A stretch of 64,000 nucleotides of DNA from Aphanomyces cochlioides. Its lineage: Eukaryota; Oomycota; Saprolegniomycetes; Saprolegniales; Verrucalvaceae. The stretch is taken from assembly GCA_019828595.1 (NCBI GenBank), contig JAHQRK010000005.1, positions 1,736,001 through 1,800,000 on the forward strand. The letters run 5' to 3'. Each line of letters opens with the position of its first letter. Position 1 is the stretch's first letter. The translations under genes were made by a program, and so were the position numbers. This document shows, one piece after another, positions 24,138-36,765 of this stretch. The notes below the pieces were generated by a model. The model was given only the letters and a program-made list of their open reading frames with translations, was not told the origin of the DNA and made no database searches.

Positions 24138-26295
24138 ACACTTGATGCCATAGTTGGAGTGTTGCCGTAGGAGTTGGCACATCGGTTCCAAAGCGATCAC
24201 AAACAGAAGTGGCGACAGTGGATCACCTTGCAACACACCGCGTGAGATGTGAACTGGCTTGGACAAGAAGCCGTTCACCAAGATGCGAGACTTGCGGCCC
24301 GAGTACAGTACGCGAACCATGTCAACAAAGGTTTCGGGAAAGCCATAGTGACGGAGGACGCGGAGCAAGTACGCGTGGTCCACGCGATCAAAAGCTTTCT
24401 CAAAGTCAAGCAGTGCCACCATCGAGGACGGACTGTGTAGTTTGATGTGGTGCAGCATGTCATCCAGTCGTGCAATATTGGTTTGGATATTGCTTCGACG
24501 GATAAAGCCTTGCTGGTCCGGGTGGATGATGTGTCGAATGTGGCGCTGAAGTCGATAAGCCAGAATACTCGTCAGGATTTTCACATCCGTGTTGAGTAGG
24601 CTAATGGGCCGATAGTTCTTGGCTTGTGACTTGGGGCCTTTCTTGTGCAGCAACACCAGCGTACTGACAAGTTGCATGGGAGTCAAGCGAGGGTGAGAAT
24701 GGAGCTGGTGTGTGAATAGCAGCTCCAATACCAACGACCACTTGTGAGGTGCAAGTTTGAGGACTTCGAATGGCAGAGCGTTGGGACCTGGCGCTGAGTT
24801 CGAACTGCTGTGTCGAATAGCATGATAGAACTCGTTGGCGCGCAAGGGAGCCGACAGCTCTTTCTGGGCTTGCTCTGGCAGTTGTTTGTGTCGAGTCAAT
24901 GGGGTCAGAAATGACGACACTTCGTCTCCAGATCGCTGCACCTCGGGAGCTGCAAACAAGTCCTTGTAGTAGTCGACCAGGACGTCAGACATGCCTTGTT
25001 GATTGGAGACAACATTTCCATTGACATCCACCAACTCTTTGAAGACTGTCTTCTTCAAGGGGGTAGGGACAGGGGACATGAAGTGGAACTTGGACGAGCG
25101 CTCTGCTTTGTACAAGTGAAGTTGGAACGCCTGGTCTTGACGAAACTGCTTGTCTCGATCTTGCAGCTCGTGAATTTGCTTTTGAAGGTCTCGCACTCGA
25201 TCCACCAGCACTGCATCTTGACGCATGTTGGGGACTTGCAAAAGCGAAGCGATCTCCACAGCTAACTTCTTCAACGGCAGACGTTGTTTCTCCAATCGTT
25301 GAGAATGGAATTCTTTGAGTTGGGAGCGGATATCATTGACCAGTATGTCGTAGGCCTTGGAGATATTGTGGAATGTTGGAGACTTGTCCAAAAATCGATC
25401 CAGACATCCATGAACAATCTCGGCCGCTCGTGGCAGACGAAGTAGCCAAGTTGGAGCTTTCCATGATCCAGAGCCATGGCGCAACGTTTGTTGCGCAATG
25501 TTTGACGCTTTGTGATGATACGACAAGCCACGTGGTCAGCCTGTGGAACGTGTGGCATGTGCGTCGCCTTCCAATGACGAAGACCCGCCAAGGTGGACGA
25601 ACAAAAGATGTAGTCGAGTCGGTTGGTGAGTGTGGGACTTGTGAAGGTTCTTGCCACGGGGTTTTGACGGCGAAACAGATCCACCAGAGACAAACTGTGC
25701 ATCTATTGTTCCAGTTGAAGGGTGCCGGCCATGGTGGAGGTACTGGGTCTCAACGAATCCAAATCTTTGTTGAGAGTGCAGTTGAAATCTCCTCCAACAA
25801 TGTGGAGCGCATGTGGAGGAAAGTCGCGTGGCAATTCTTCGAAGTAACTTGCTCGTTGTTGGAAGGCTGCCGGCGCATAGATATTGTGGAGAACGACTGT
25901 CAGTGGACCCAGAGTACATCGCACTTGTAGATAACGACCACGAAGCACTGGGTTGTCATGAGGGACTTGAGTGGCGTTCTTCAAAGGAGAGTGAGGATGT
26001 ATCAACGTAGCCAGACCTCCAGTGGCTGGCGACGTGGATACTTCAGGGTAAATAGGCTCTTCAAAGAACAAAGAGCCTTCGTGGTTTGTGATGCGTTGCC
26101 AATGGAACGCAACACGGTCGTGGAGACTTGGCGTGCGGAAACGGGTTTCTTGGATAAAGGAAACGTCGTGAACACTTGATAGTTTGTCGAGGATGTACCG
26201 ATGACTGTTGGAGAAGCCATTGGTGTTGAGGGAGATGATTTGTGGGTCCCAGTCCACGAGTTCAGTTGGGCATCGGAGAAGTTGTTGTCAATCAT
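24138..26295 (-). pseudogene. LINE ORF2 front two thirds with multiple lesions (block H)
   Basis: One base is missing near 26270 (GGGCATCGG for GGGACATCGG), Trp is TAG at 25703-25705 (LEQ then stop), and the 14-nt palindromic insertion is at 25479-25496. After it the reading frame is open through the linker and motif A LDFEKAFD to GIKCG. The FADD motif is cut off by the joint with G. Confidence 0.88.
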
Positions 26296-26373
26296 CACGA
26301 GTACAGATGAAAATGAGTAGAATGGAGGGGTCAGAGGGGAGGTTGAAATGGATTGAAGCAGGGGATAGAAGCC

Positions 26374-26755
26374 TTAGAGTTGATCGTCCTCCAAATCGAG
26401 GGGATCAATTTCGTCGGCGTTCATGGAGTGGTGAGCTTTGCTGCAGAGTTCGTCGATGTGGTAATTGTTGGTGATGCTTTTGAGCATCGAGATGGCCGAC
26501 AAGACGGGAGCCGGCAAAGTGAACTTCTCGAGATTGTCGCTGAAGTTTTCGATCAAAGCAAACAGCGACCAGTCCGTCAAGCAGTTGGTGTCAGGCAATC
26601 TTGTTGCTTCTTGGTTCAATAGAACAGTCAGTGCCTCCGAGTTTGTGTAGAGGTCTGGGGCCCGATTTGAGAGGAATAAGTCAATCGTAGCAAGTGCAAA
26701 GAGGATGCGCTTGATCTCTGGTATGTCCGTGGTCAATTCTTCCAAGATTTCTGAC
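26374..26755 (-). pseudogene. LINE ORF1 C-terminal fragment (block H)
   Basis: Encodes the last 123 residues or so of ORF1 to EDDQL, open, without upstream sequence. The start is the H/I breakpoint. Confidence 0.85.
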
Positions 26756-27060
26756 CTCGAGAAGGCTTTTCATCCATGGGGTTCCCCCGAGATCTCCTCT
26801 TGGCAAATGGCTCTTCTGCATTCATCAGACAACTGTACAAGAATCCCAATATCACTCCAATGTGGAAAGCCTTATTGAGTAGCTGGTTTGAATCCCGCTG
26901 GACTCCGTACGGCTGTCCAAATCACATCTCATCTTTGGATGTTCCCCTTTGGCACAACTCGTATCTGCCTGGACTCGAAGACCTATACGATCAGTGCTCT
27001 ACATCGACGCAAGACCAAGCCAATGTATTGGCTTCGCTTCACATCACGAAGTTGTGTCGA
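26756..27060 (+). pseudogene. Block I: ORF2 scrap preceding element J
   Basis: About 300 bp of forward ORF2 (LEKAFHPWGS to HITKL, residues about 930-1030). One C is missing at 26784-26788, a defect also present in K. The last bases (about 27055-27060) do not match the ORF2 continuation, which reads GTTGTCGC, and look like an untemplated or duplicated TG at the 5' junction of J. Confidence 0.8.
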
Positions 27061-29383
27061 CTTCCGAATTTGCCTCGTACCCCTCAAGTCAAGAAGTTAT
27101 CAAGTGCCGCCGCGCTCAAAATGTCCAACGCCAACAGCTGTTCCGAGCTCCGTGAGACCAACACTCACGGAGTCACCATCATTCCAGGTATTGTATCACC
27201 TCACCCACTTTCGTCGTCCAATCAGGATGGCGGAAGTGGTGTGAGTAATGTCTCTACACCTAACCCTAGGGCCGAAGTGGAGGTCGAGTTCGACCCCAAC
27301 AGCGTCTCTGGAGACCAATCTGCGTCTCGCTCCCCCAGCGCTTCACCTGGTGCTCCACTCGCCGGAGTTCCAGGGGGGGTCAACCTCAGTGGGTCAGTGG
27401 TTGACCCCCAGACCACTGTCGTTAACTTGTCTAGTGAAGCCCTCACTCAGGAGGGCGAACCACTGGGGCCTTGTGCCTGTGGTGGCTGCTTCCCTGGACT
27501 CCAATTGGAGTCGATCCCCAGTGAAGGCGGCGAGAAAACGGGGTCCATGCCAGCCCTAGAGGCTACGAGGGCCCCCCCTATGGGCACACCCTGCGGTTCT
27601 GTCTACTTCCCCCCAGGGGCCTCTTCGGAGGGGCGGGGGCGGTATCCCGATTTGGGTTCTCGCCGGAGCAATGGTGTACCCCAGTCACCGTGCTGCGGGG
27701 ATGGCATGGATTCCCCTTCTACCCCTGTCACTGGGGGTCTGGCCCCGGCCTTTCTCGTGACCAATGGGACTGAGCCAGCAGCCACCAACCGCGTCGCCCC
27801 CTGTGCTGAGCCTCCTAGAACGGGAGAGGAAGAAGAAAAATCTCAAGAGGACGTGGATATGGTCTCTGGAGACGCCGAGGGGAAGGATTCTACTGAAACC
27901 GAGGCCTTGACCGACGAGGGAAATACTCAAATTCACTCTGAGGTTGATGGGTCAGGCGACATTAACGGCCAAGCGAAGCCGTGTGATACTCCTGGAGAAG
28001 TTATTCAAGAGGAACAATCGACAAACAATGACAATGACCAGTCAAATCAAGACATTGTCGACAAATCCGTTGCTCAAGGAAATGGCGCTGTTGATCCTCC
28101 TACCGCGGCAGACAAAATACAAGGCGATCAAGAGCAACAAAACGCTGAAAAGGCCAATCCATGGACGCAAAAGACTCCCGGCAAGGATTCAGCTTCGTCC
28201 AAGAAAGATTCCAAGCAAGGCAATGCCCCCAAAGGCGCGAAACATCGCAACACTGGTGCTCATGCTATTGCCGATGACGATATTGCGCGATGCGAGGCCA
28301 TGGCGGACGCATTCTACAAAGACTCTGGTGACATGGACGCCTTCATTGAAAACATTTTGCTCACCCCCCAGTCCCAAGTGTACGAGCTCACAGTCAAGTT
28401 GGGCGAAGCCTACAAGGACTGGTCCGAAAAAGTCATCTGCGATCAATTTGTCAAGGAAAATCCTGGTTCGTTATGGGGCTCCAAATTTCCGAACATTTTG
28501 ATCCACAAGAAGAACCCACAGACCATTGTGATCTCAAGTTACAACTTGTCTACGTGCGTGGAAATGGGAGGCACAACGTTTCGACTTGGTGGCAAAGACT
28601 TCCTGGTTCCCAAGTACTCGCGTTATGGCAACAACTACTACGTTACGTTCAACAAGGTCAGTCACCCTTCGATGGCCAAGGCAATTGTCAAGAAAATGGC
28701 TGCATTGACCAAGTCAGTGATAGCAGCATTCAACCCTACTGCTGGTCAGAACATCAAGTCGCCGCATTTGAGAGTCATTTTCAAGTCGTCTGCGCCTCCT
28801 GCAGTGCTGGTGCCAAAATCCGGCGACGCACTACGCGAAATCACCATTACGGATCCGTCGGGTCAGCCTTTTGTCGTCGTGTTTCAGCACAAGATCGCTG
28901 CTCTGAACAAGACATTGCCTCCGTCGATTGTTTCACGACGTGCAGAGGCCAAGGCTGAAAAAGCGAAGGCAAAAGCGGCCAAGGCAGCGGCAAAATCTCC
29001 TCCGTCAGGAGAAAAAGAACCTGAACATGATGGAGACGATCATGATCAAGACCCTGGAACAAATGCGGAAGGCAAGGCCGACTCAACTGAGGCATCTGAA
29101 GATGGTCAAGATGAACAACCACAGCCAACAGCTCCTTCTCATGGCTCTGATGTCGATATGTCTGGTGACAGCGATCCCCCTAACAACAATGGACAAGACA
29201 AACAACAAGAAGATGTGGAAATGTCTACCAACGAATCGCCCGCTCTTGCTCCACCAAGTGAGCAGCCCAAGAACTCGCTGGACCTTCAATTGGTAACGGG
29301 CTACCGGTCTGGACCAGCTCCAAAACGTACTTTGCCTTCGTCCCCACGTTTGGATCCCCTGCCGACATCCAACCGTTTTCATA
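27061..29383 (+). mobile_element. Block J: LINE 5' part interrupted by element K
   Basis: Complete 5' terminus, leader and the first three quarters of ORF1. It is cut at TTTTCATA (29383) by the 5' terminus of the same-orientation element K. The rest of ORF1 is not found beyond K. Confidence 0.9.
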
Positions 29384-29478
29384 CTTCCGAATTTGCCTCG
29401 TACCCCTCAAGTCAAGAAGTTATCAAGTGCCGCCGCGCTCAAAATGTCCAACGCCAACAGCTGTTCCGAGCTCCGTGA
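27121..29478 (+). pseudogene. LINE ORF1 truncated at residue 754, reading into K (block J)
   Basis: Open from the usual ATG to SNRFH at 29383, then through the leader of K in another frame for about 31 codons to a stop at 29478. The globular centre is present; the basic cluster and C-terminal helical region are lost. It carries GEAYKDW, FKSSAPP and SEDGQD. Confidence 0.85.
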
Positions 29479-32400
29479 GACCAACACTCACGGAGTCACC
29501 ATCATTCCAGGTATTGTATCACCTCACCCACTTTCGTCGTCCAATCAGGATGGCGGAAGTGGTGTGAGTAATGTCTCTACACCTAACCCTAGGGCCGAAG
29601 TGGAGGTCGAGTTCGACCCCAACAGCGTCTCTGGAGACCAATCTGCGTCTCGCTCCCCCAGCGCTTCACCTGGTGCTCCACTCGCCGGAGTTCCAGGGGG
29701 GGTCAACCTCAGTGGGTCAGTGGTTGACCCCCAGACCACTGTCGTTAACTTGTCTAGCGAAGCCCTCACTCAGGAGGGCGAACCACTGGGGCCTTGTGCC
29801 TGTGGTGGCTGCTTCCCTGGACTCCAATTGGAGTCGATCCCCAGTGAAGGCGGCGAGAAAACGGGGTCCATGCCAGCCCTAGAGGCTACGAGGGCCCCCC
29901 CTATGGGCACACCCTGCGGTTCTGTCTACTTCCCCCCAGGGGCCTCTTCGGAGGGGCGGGGGCGGTATCCCGATTTGGGTTCTCGCCGGAGCAATGGTGT
30001 ACCCCAGTCACCGTGCTGCGGGGATGGCATGGATTCCCCTTCTACCCCTGTCACTGGGGGTCTGGCCCCGGCCTTTCTCGTGACCAATGGGACTGAGCCA
30101 GCAGCCACCAACCGCGTCGCCCCCTGTGCTGAGCCTCCTAGAACGGGAGAGGAAGAAGAAAAATCTCAAGAGGACGTGGATATGGTCTCTGGAGACGCCG
30201 AGGGGAAGGATTCTACTGAAACCGAGGCCTTAACTGACGAGGGAAATACTCAAATTCACTCTGAGGTTGATGGGTCAGGCGACATTAACGGCCAAGCGAA
30301 GCCGTGTGATACTCCTGGAGAAGTTATTCAAGAGGAACAATCGACAAACAATGACAATGACCAGTCAAATCAAGACATTGTCGACAAATCCGTTGCTCAA
30401 GGAAATGGCGCTGTTGATCCTCCTACCGCGGCAGACAAAATACAAGGCGATCAAGAGCAACAAAACGCTGAAAAGGCCAATCCATGGACGCAAAAGACTC
30501 CCGGCAAGGATTCAGCTTCGTCCAAGAAAGATTCCAAGCAAGGCAATGCCCCCAAAGGCGCGAAACATCGCAACACTGGTGCTCATGCTATTGCCGATGA
30601 CGATATTGCGCGATGCGAGGCCATGGCGGACGCATTCTACAAAGACTCTGGTGACATGGACGCCTTCATTGAAAATATTTTGCTCACCCCCCAGTCCCAA
30701 GTGTACGAGCTCACAGTCAAGTTGGGCGAAGCCTACAAGGACTGGTCCGAAAAAGTCATCTGCGATCAATTTGTCAAGGAAAATCCTGGTTCGTTATGGG
30801 GCTCCAAATTTCCGAACATTTTGATCCACAAGAAGAACCCACAGACCATTGTGATCTCAAGTTACAACTTGTCTACGTGCGTGGAAATGGGAGGCACAAC
30901 GTTTCGACTTGGTGGCAAAGACTTCCTGGTTCCCAAATACTCGCGTTATGGCAACAACTACTACGTTACGTTCAACAAGGTCAGTCACCCTTCGATGGCC
31001 AAGGCAATTGTCAAGAAAATGGCTGCATTGACCAAGTCAGTGATAGCAGCATTCAACCCTACTGCTGGTCAGAACATCAAGTCGCCGCATTTGAGAGTCA
31101 TTTTCAAGTCGTCTGCGCCTCCTGCAGTGCTGGTGCCAAAATCCGGCGACGCACTACGCGAAATCACCATTACGGATCCGTCGGGTCAGCCTTTTGTCGT
31201 CGTGTTTCAGCACAAGATCGCTGCTCTGAACAAGACATTGCCTCCGTCGATTGTTTCACGACGTGCAGAGGCCAAGGCTGAAAAAGCGAAGGCAAAAGCG
31301 GCCAAGGCAGCGGCAAAATCTCCTCCGTCAGGAGAAAAAGAACCTGAACCTGATGGAGACGATCATGATCAAGACCTTGGAACAAATGCGGAAGGCGAGG
31401 CCGACTCAACTGAGGCATCTGGAGATCGTCAAGATGAACAACCACAGCCAACAGCTCCTTCTCATGGCTCTGATGTCGATATGTCTGGTGACAGCGATCC
31501 CCCTAACAACAATGGACAAGACAAACAACAAGAAGATGTGGAAATGTCTACCAACGAATCGCCCGCTCTTGCTCCACCAAGTGAGCAGCCCAAGAACTCG
31601 CTGGACCTTCAATTGGTAACGGGCTACCGGTCTGGACCAGCTCCAAAACGTACTTTGCCTTCGTCCCCACGTTTGGATCCCCTGCCGACATCCAACCGTT
31701 TTCATATCCTCGAAGAAGACGACGTGGAACTCTCGTTTGAAGACTTTGCAGTGCCTCGAATTGTATTGGAAGATTCAAGTGCGCCACGCCCGAAAAAGAC
31801 CAAAGGCAAAGCGAAGAAACAACGACTTAACAAGTCTGCTGCAGCCCACCTCGAATTGGCGAAGAAGATCATTCGAGACAAGAAAGTCGAAGGCAGTATC
31901 ACCGAATGTCAACGCATTTTGCGAGATGATCCTCAGCTCGTTGCACATGCTATGTACGCACAAGATGAAGACCTCAGTTTGTTTCAGTCACTTGTTGCAA
32001 CCAAGACTATTGAGCGCAAGATGGCTTTGTTAAAAGCTCAAGGCAAGCCTCACAACTACAAACATCACGTCAACTTCATGACTCAATACAAGATTCACCC
32101 GTCAGAAATCTTGGAAGAATTGACCACGGACATACCAGAGATCAAGCGCATCCTCTTTGCACTTGCTACGATTGACTTATTCCTCTCAAATCGGGCCCCA
32201 GACCTCTACACAAACTCGGAGGCACTGACTGTTCTATTGAACCAAGAAGCAACAAGATTGCCTGACACCAACTGCTTGACGGACTGGTCGCTGTTTGCTT
32301 TGATCGAAAACTTCAGCGACAATCTCGAGAAGTTCACTTTGCCGGCTCCCGTCTTGTCGGCCATCTCGATGCTCAAAAGCATCACCAACAATTACCACAT

Positions 32401-32482
32401 CGACGAGCTCTGCAGCAAAGCTCACCACTCCATGAACGCCGACGAAATTGATCCCCTCGATTTGGAGGACGATCAACTCTAA
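29444..32482 (+). CDS. LINE ORF1 protein, intact (block K)
   Basis: 1012 codons, uninterrupted, with the same domain order as the block N protein. It differs from N at GEAYKDW (N has GEGYKDW) and FKSSAPP (N has FKSPAPP), but shares DQDLGTNAEGEADS and NFMTQYK with it. The upstream frame opens into block J, but the first ATG of the element is 60 nt from its 5' end. It could supply ORF1 protein to other copies in trans; expression is unknown. Confidence 0.9.
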   Translation: MSNANSCSELRETNTHGVTIIPGIVSPHPLSSSNQDGGSGVSNVSTPNPRAEVEVEFDPNSVSGDQSASRSPSASPGAPLAGVPGGVNLSGSVVDPQTTVVNLSSEALTQEGEPLGPCACGGCFPGLQLESIPSEGGEKTGSMPALEATRAPPMGTPCGSVYFPPGASSEGRGRYPDLGSRRSNGVPQSPCCGDGMDSPSTPVTGGLAPAFLVTNGTEPAATNRVAPCAEPPRTGEEEEKSQEDVDMVSGDAEGKDSTETEALTDEGNTQIHSEVDGSGDINGQAKPCDTPGEVIQEEQSTNNDNDQSNQDIVDKSVAQGNGAVDPPTAADKIQGDQEQQNAEKANPWTQKTPGKDSASSKKDSKQGNAPKGAKHRNTGAHAIADDDIARCEAMADAFYKDSGDMDAFIENILLTPQSQVYELTVKLGEAYKDWSEKVICDQFVKENPGSLWGSKFPNILIHKKNPQTIVISSYNLSTCVEMGGTTFRLGGKDFLVPKYSRYGNNYYVTFNKVSHPSMAKAIVKKMAALTKSVIAAFNPTAGQNIKSPHLRVIFKSSAPPAVLVPKSGDALREITITDPSGQPFVVVFQHKIAALNKTLPPSIVSRRAEAKAEKAKAKAAKAAAKSPPSGEKEPEPDGDDHDQDLGTNAEGEADSTEASGDRQDEQPQPTAPSHGSDVDMSGDSDPPNNNGQDKQQEDVEMSTNESPALAPPSEQPKNSLDLQLVTGYRSGPAPKRTLPSSPRLDPLPTSNRFHILEEDDVELSFEDFAVPRIVLEDSSAPRPKKTKGKAKKQRLNKSAAAHLELAKKIIRDKKVEGSITECQRILRDDPQLVAHAMYAQDEDLSLFQSLVATKTIERKMALLKAQGKPHNYKHHVNFMTQYKIHPSEILEELTTDIPEIKRILFALATIDLFLSNRAPDLYTNSEALTVLLNQEATRLPDTNCLTDWSLFALIENFSDNLEKFTLPAPVLSAISMLKSITNNYHIDELCSKAHHSMNADEIDPLDLEDDQL

Positions 32483-32562
32483 GGCTTCTATCCCCTGCTT
32501 CAATCCATATTTCAACCTCCCCTCTGACCCCTCCATTCTACTCATTTTCATCTGTACTCGTG

Positions 32563-35500
32563 ATGATTGACAACAACTTCTCCGATGTCCCAACTGAACT
32601 CGTGGACTGGGACCCACAAATCATCTCCCTCAACACCAATGGCTTCTCCAACAGTCATCGGTACATCCTCGACAAACTATCAAGTGTTCACGACGTTTCC
32701 TTTATCCAAGAAACCCGTTTCCGCACGCCAAGTCTCCACGACCGTGTTGCGTTCCATTGGCAACGCATCACAAACCACGAAGGCTCTTTGTTCTTTGAAG
32801 AGCCTATTTACCCTGAAGTATCCACGTCGCCAGCCACTGGAGGTCTGGCTACGTTGATACATCCTCACTCTCCTTTGAAGAACGCCACTCAAGTCCCTCA
32901 TGACAACCCAGTGCTTCGTGGTCGTTATCTACAAGTGCGATGTACTCTGGGTCCACTGACAGTCGTTCTCCACAATATCTATGCGCCGGCAGCCTTCCAA
33001 CAACGAGCAAGTTACTTCGAAGAATTGCCACGCGACTTTCCTCCACATGCGCTCCACATTGTTGGAGGAGATTTCAACTGCACTCTCAACAAAGATTTGG
33101 ATTCGTTGAGACCCAGTACCTCCACCATGGCCGGCACCCTTCAACTGGAACAATGGATGCACAGTTTGTCTCTGGTGGATCTGTTTCGCCGTCAAAACCC
33201 CGTGGCAAGAACCTTCACAAGTCCCACACTCACCAACCGACTCGACTACATCTTTTGTTCGTCCACCTTGGCGGGTCTTCGTCATTGGAAGGCGACGCAC
33301 ATGCCACACGTTCCACAGGCTGACCACGTGGCTTGTCGTATCATCACAAAGCGTCAAACATTGCGCCATAGCTCTGGATCATGGAAAGCTCCAACTTGGC
33401 TACTTCGTCTACCACGAGCGGCCGAGATTGTTCATGGATGTCTGGATCGATTTTTGGACAAGTCTCCAACATTCCACAATATCTCCAAGGCCTACGACAT
33501 GCTGGTCAATGATATCCGCTCCCAACTCAAAGAATTCCATTCTCAACGATTGGAGAAACAACGTCTGCCGTTGAAGAAGTTAGCTGTGGAGATCGCTTCG
33601 CTTTTGCAAGTCCCCAACATGCGTCAAGATGCAGTGCTGGTGGATCGAGTGCGAGACCTTCAAAAGCAAATTCACGAGCTGCAAGATCGAGACAAGCAGT
33701 TTCGTCAAGACCAGGCGTTCCAACTTCACTTGTACAAAGCAGAGCGCTCGTCCAAGTTCCACTTCATGTCCCCTGTCCCTACCCCCTTGAAGAAGACAGT
33801 CTTCAAAGAGTTGGTGGATGTCAATGGAAATGTTGTCTCCAATCAACAAGGCATGTCTGACGTCCTGGTCGACTACTACAAGGACTTGTTTGCAGCTCCC
33901 GAGGTGCAGCGATCTGGAGACGAAGTGTCGTCATTTCTGACCCCATTGACTCGACACAAGCAACTGCCAGAGCAAGCCCAGAAAGAGCTGTCGGCTCCCT
34001 TGCGCGCCAACGAGTTCTATCATGCTATTCGACACAGCAGTTCGAACTCAGCGCCAGGTCCCAACGCTCTGCCATTCGAAGTCCTCAAACTTGCACCTCA
34101 CAAGTGGTCGTTGGTATTGGAGCTGCTATTCACACACCAGCTCCATTCTCACCCTCGCTTGACTCCCATGCAACTTGTCAGTACGCTGGTGTTGCTGCAC
34201 AAGAAAGGCCCCAAGTCACAGGCCAAGAACTATCGGCCCATTAGCCTACTCAACACGGATGTGAAAATCCTGACGAGTATTCTGGCTTATCGACTTCAGC
34301 GCCACATTCGACACATCATCCACCCGGACCAGCAAGGCTTTATCCGTCGAAGCAATATCCAAACCAATATTGCACGACTGGATGACATGCTGCACCACAT
34401 CAAACTACACAGTCCGTCCTCGATGGTGGCACTGCTTGACTGTGAGAAAGCTTTTGATCGCGTGGACCACGCGTACTTGCTCCGCGTCCTCCGTCACTAT
34501 GGCTTTCCCGAAACCTTTGTTGACATGGTTCGCGTACTGTACTCGGGCCGCAAGTCTCGCATCTTGGTGAACGGCTTCTTGTCCAAGCCAGTTCACATCT
34601 CACGCGGTGTGTTGCAAGGTGATCCACTGTCGCCACTTCTGTTTGTGATCGCTTTGGAACCGATGTGCCAACTCCTACGGCAACACTCCAACTATGGCAT
34701 CAAGTGTGGGGATCGCTACCACACTGGGAGTTACTTTGCCGACGACTCGCAACTCTATGCTGCAAATGAGACGTGCCTCCACCGGCAGCTTGCATTGGTT
34801 CAAACCTTTTGCGACAAGTCTGGTTTCCGACTCAACGTAGACAAGACCCAAATTCTGACCTACAGCCAGTTGAATGGGAACCTTGCCTCACTACAAGTTA
34901 CTTCCGACAGTCCCGTGAAGGCTCTTGGTATCTTGGTTGCGCCCAATCTTTCTCCATTGGCACGTTTCAATTACGTGTTTGAGAAGTTTGTGGCTCGCTT
35001 GTCTTTGTGGCTCTACAAGGCTCGAACCATGGCCGGAAAAGTCACTATCCTGCACAGCATATGTCTGCCTGTGTTATGGTACCAACTGGCTTTTGTCCCT
35101 GCCGACAAAGACCTGGCCAAAAAGATCGACAAGGCCATGCTTCAATTTATGCATGGTGAAGAAATCAACCCATCCTCCTCTGTCCATGGCCTCCGTTTGA
35201 TCAAAAAGGAGATCCTATTCATGCCGAAGAAGTCCGGTGGCTTAGGCCTGCACCATGCACTTGCTTTATGGCAACAACACAACCGCTCTGTCATGATCAG
35301 ATGCATTCAAGCCATCACCACCCCACCCCGCAAGTCTGCCATGTCCGCCTGGATTACGCCGGGCTATACTCTCCTCGAGAAGGCTTTTCATCCATGGGGT
35401 TCCCCCGAGATCTCCTCTTGGCAAATGGCTCTTCTGCATTCATCAGACAACTGTACAAGAATCCCAATATCACTCCAATGTGGAAAGCCTTATTGAGTAG

Positions 35501-36617
35501 CTGGTTTGAATCCCGCTGGACTCCGTACGGCTGTCCAAATCACATCTCATCTTTGGATGTTCCCCTTTGGCACAACTCGTATCTGCCTGGACTCGAAGAC
35601 CTATACGATCAGTGCTCTACATCGACGCAAGACCAAGCCAATGTATTGGCTTCGCTTCACATCACGAAGTTGTCGCATTTGTTGACTCCGTGTCAGCGAG
35701 TTTGGCCAGCTTCGATCTTGTTCGACAAAATCAACCGTGCCTGCCGCCAAGCCAATTTTGTCCCTCCAACGAAACAATGGATCTCAATCTTGGTGACCAA
35801 GTTATCACGATTGTTTGAGATTGTTTCTGAAGAGGATGCTCCCGTGTTCCACTTGCCGACGCCAAGCTCTGAATGGATGGAATGGCACTGGATGATACAC
35901 CCTGACTCGAGTCCGATCTTGTTGGCGCTTGCGACTTCGAAATCGGCTAAGATCAGAGCTTCTCCAGCTGTCAGCTCGTCCATTCTTCCTACCAAGCATC
36001 TCAACCTGCCATCCAACTTTTACGAAGACCCCAAGCGCCTTACCCAACTTGCCGCCTTCCTCCAACCCGACCACATTCTCCCTCGATATGGAGAGTTCAT
36101 TTTCAAGACCCTTCTCCGCGCCAACGCCATGCAATATCTGTTTCAGTACCAAGACCCCAAGCCGACGTGTGTCTTCTGTCGTGTCAATGAGACGTACGAG
36201 CATTTCCTGTTCTCTTGTGGATATGGTCAATCTGTTTGGTATTTCTTCAAGGCGATCCAGCGACTGCTCGAGTGTTCCTTTCCGTCAACGTGTCTGGAAA
36301 TGTTCTACGAGACGCCCAAGCCGTCCGATGGATACTACATCCGTGGCTATCTGAAGATCTGGCCGATTGTCCGAGCCTGCGTGTATTATCAAATATGGCT
36401 CCAACGTGCCGATCGCACCTTTCGACCCGACCTCACAGCGAAGAGTCCGATGGAAGTTGCCATTCATGCTGCCTCTTTGATCAAGCTACATCTACAACAG
36501 CTCCTGGTTGATCTCCCTCTCAAGAAGGGGTACACCAAGGTATTCAATGTGCTCAAGCATCTATCTTCTGACCCCTGGTTACGTCAACACATCATTCCTA
36601 ACAGCGTCGTTTCATGA
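32563..36617 (+). pseudogene. LINE ORF2 with one missing base (block K)
   Basis: Endonuclease and reverse transcriptase are intact (LDCEKAFD, FADD) up to PWGSP. A five-C run at 35402-35406 replaces the usual six, shifting the frame to a stop at 35496. The remaining 370 or so codons, including the knuckle, are open in the other frame. A run-length error in the assembly would restore the ORF, so its defect needs raw-read support. Confidence 0.88.
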
Positions 36618-36765
36618 GAGAGCTGACGGCTCACTCACTTCATCTCCTGTTCAATGACCACTTTGCCATATTCTGTTTTCCAAGTTCTATTTATACAGTA
36701 CGAGGCAAATTAGTAAGTCATTAGGGCCTTTGCTCAAAAATAAGGTTAATACAACTCATTTAACC

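Larger units (their letters stand above)
24138..26755 (-). mobile_element. Block H: LINE fragment, ORF1 tail and ORF2 front
   Basis: Reverse fragment from the ORF1 tail (ILEELTTD) to ORF2 GIKCG (about residue 716), where the 3' end of G abuts it. At 26755/26756 it joins forward ORF2 block I with a 1-nt overlap. It is nearly identical to block L; the differences I see are two single-base indels. Confidence 0.9.
24138..27060. repeat. Tandem segment copy 1 (H plus I)
   Basis: Matches 36766-39691 with only three single-base indels that I can see: 26270, 38272-38274 and the C run at 26784. Both copies follow an element 3' end at the same target site and precede the same 5' junction. Spacing is about 12.63 kb. 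Confidence 0.9.
29384..36765 (+). mobile_element. Block K: full-length LINE with one ORF2 frameshift
   Basis: 7382 bp with complete termini. The 3' flank is reverse ORF2 cut after GIKCG, the same site as at the G/H joint. Relative to N it differs mainly by the single missing C in ORF2 and by scattered substitutions, and it shares with N the motif A Cys, the ORF1 NFMTQY variant and the CATATTTC spacer. Confidence 0.93.

Noticed and set aside
29393..29443. An upstream TTG start adding 17 residues to ORF1
   Set aside because: The nuclear eukaryotic setting favours the first ATG, 60 nt from the element end.
2393..35406. Treating every single-base frameshift as a real biological inactivation
   Set aside because: Many lie in homopolymers (C7 at 2393, G8 at 10035 and 58836, C5 at 26784 and 35402), where long-read assembly errors are common; they are recorded but not relied upon.
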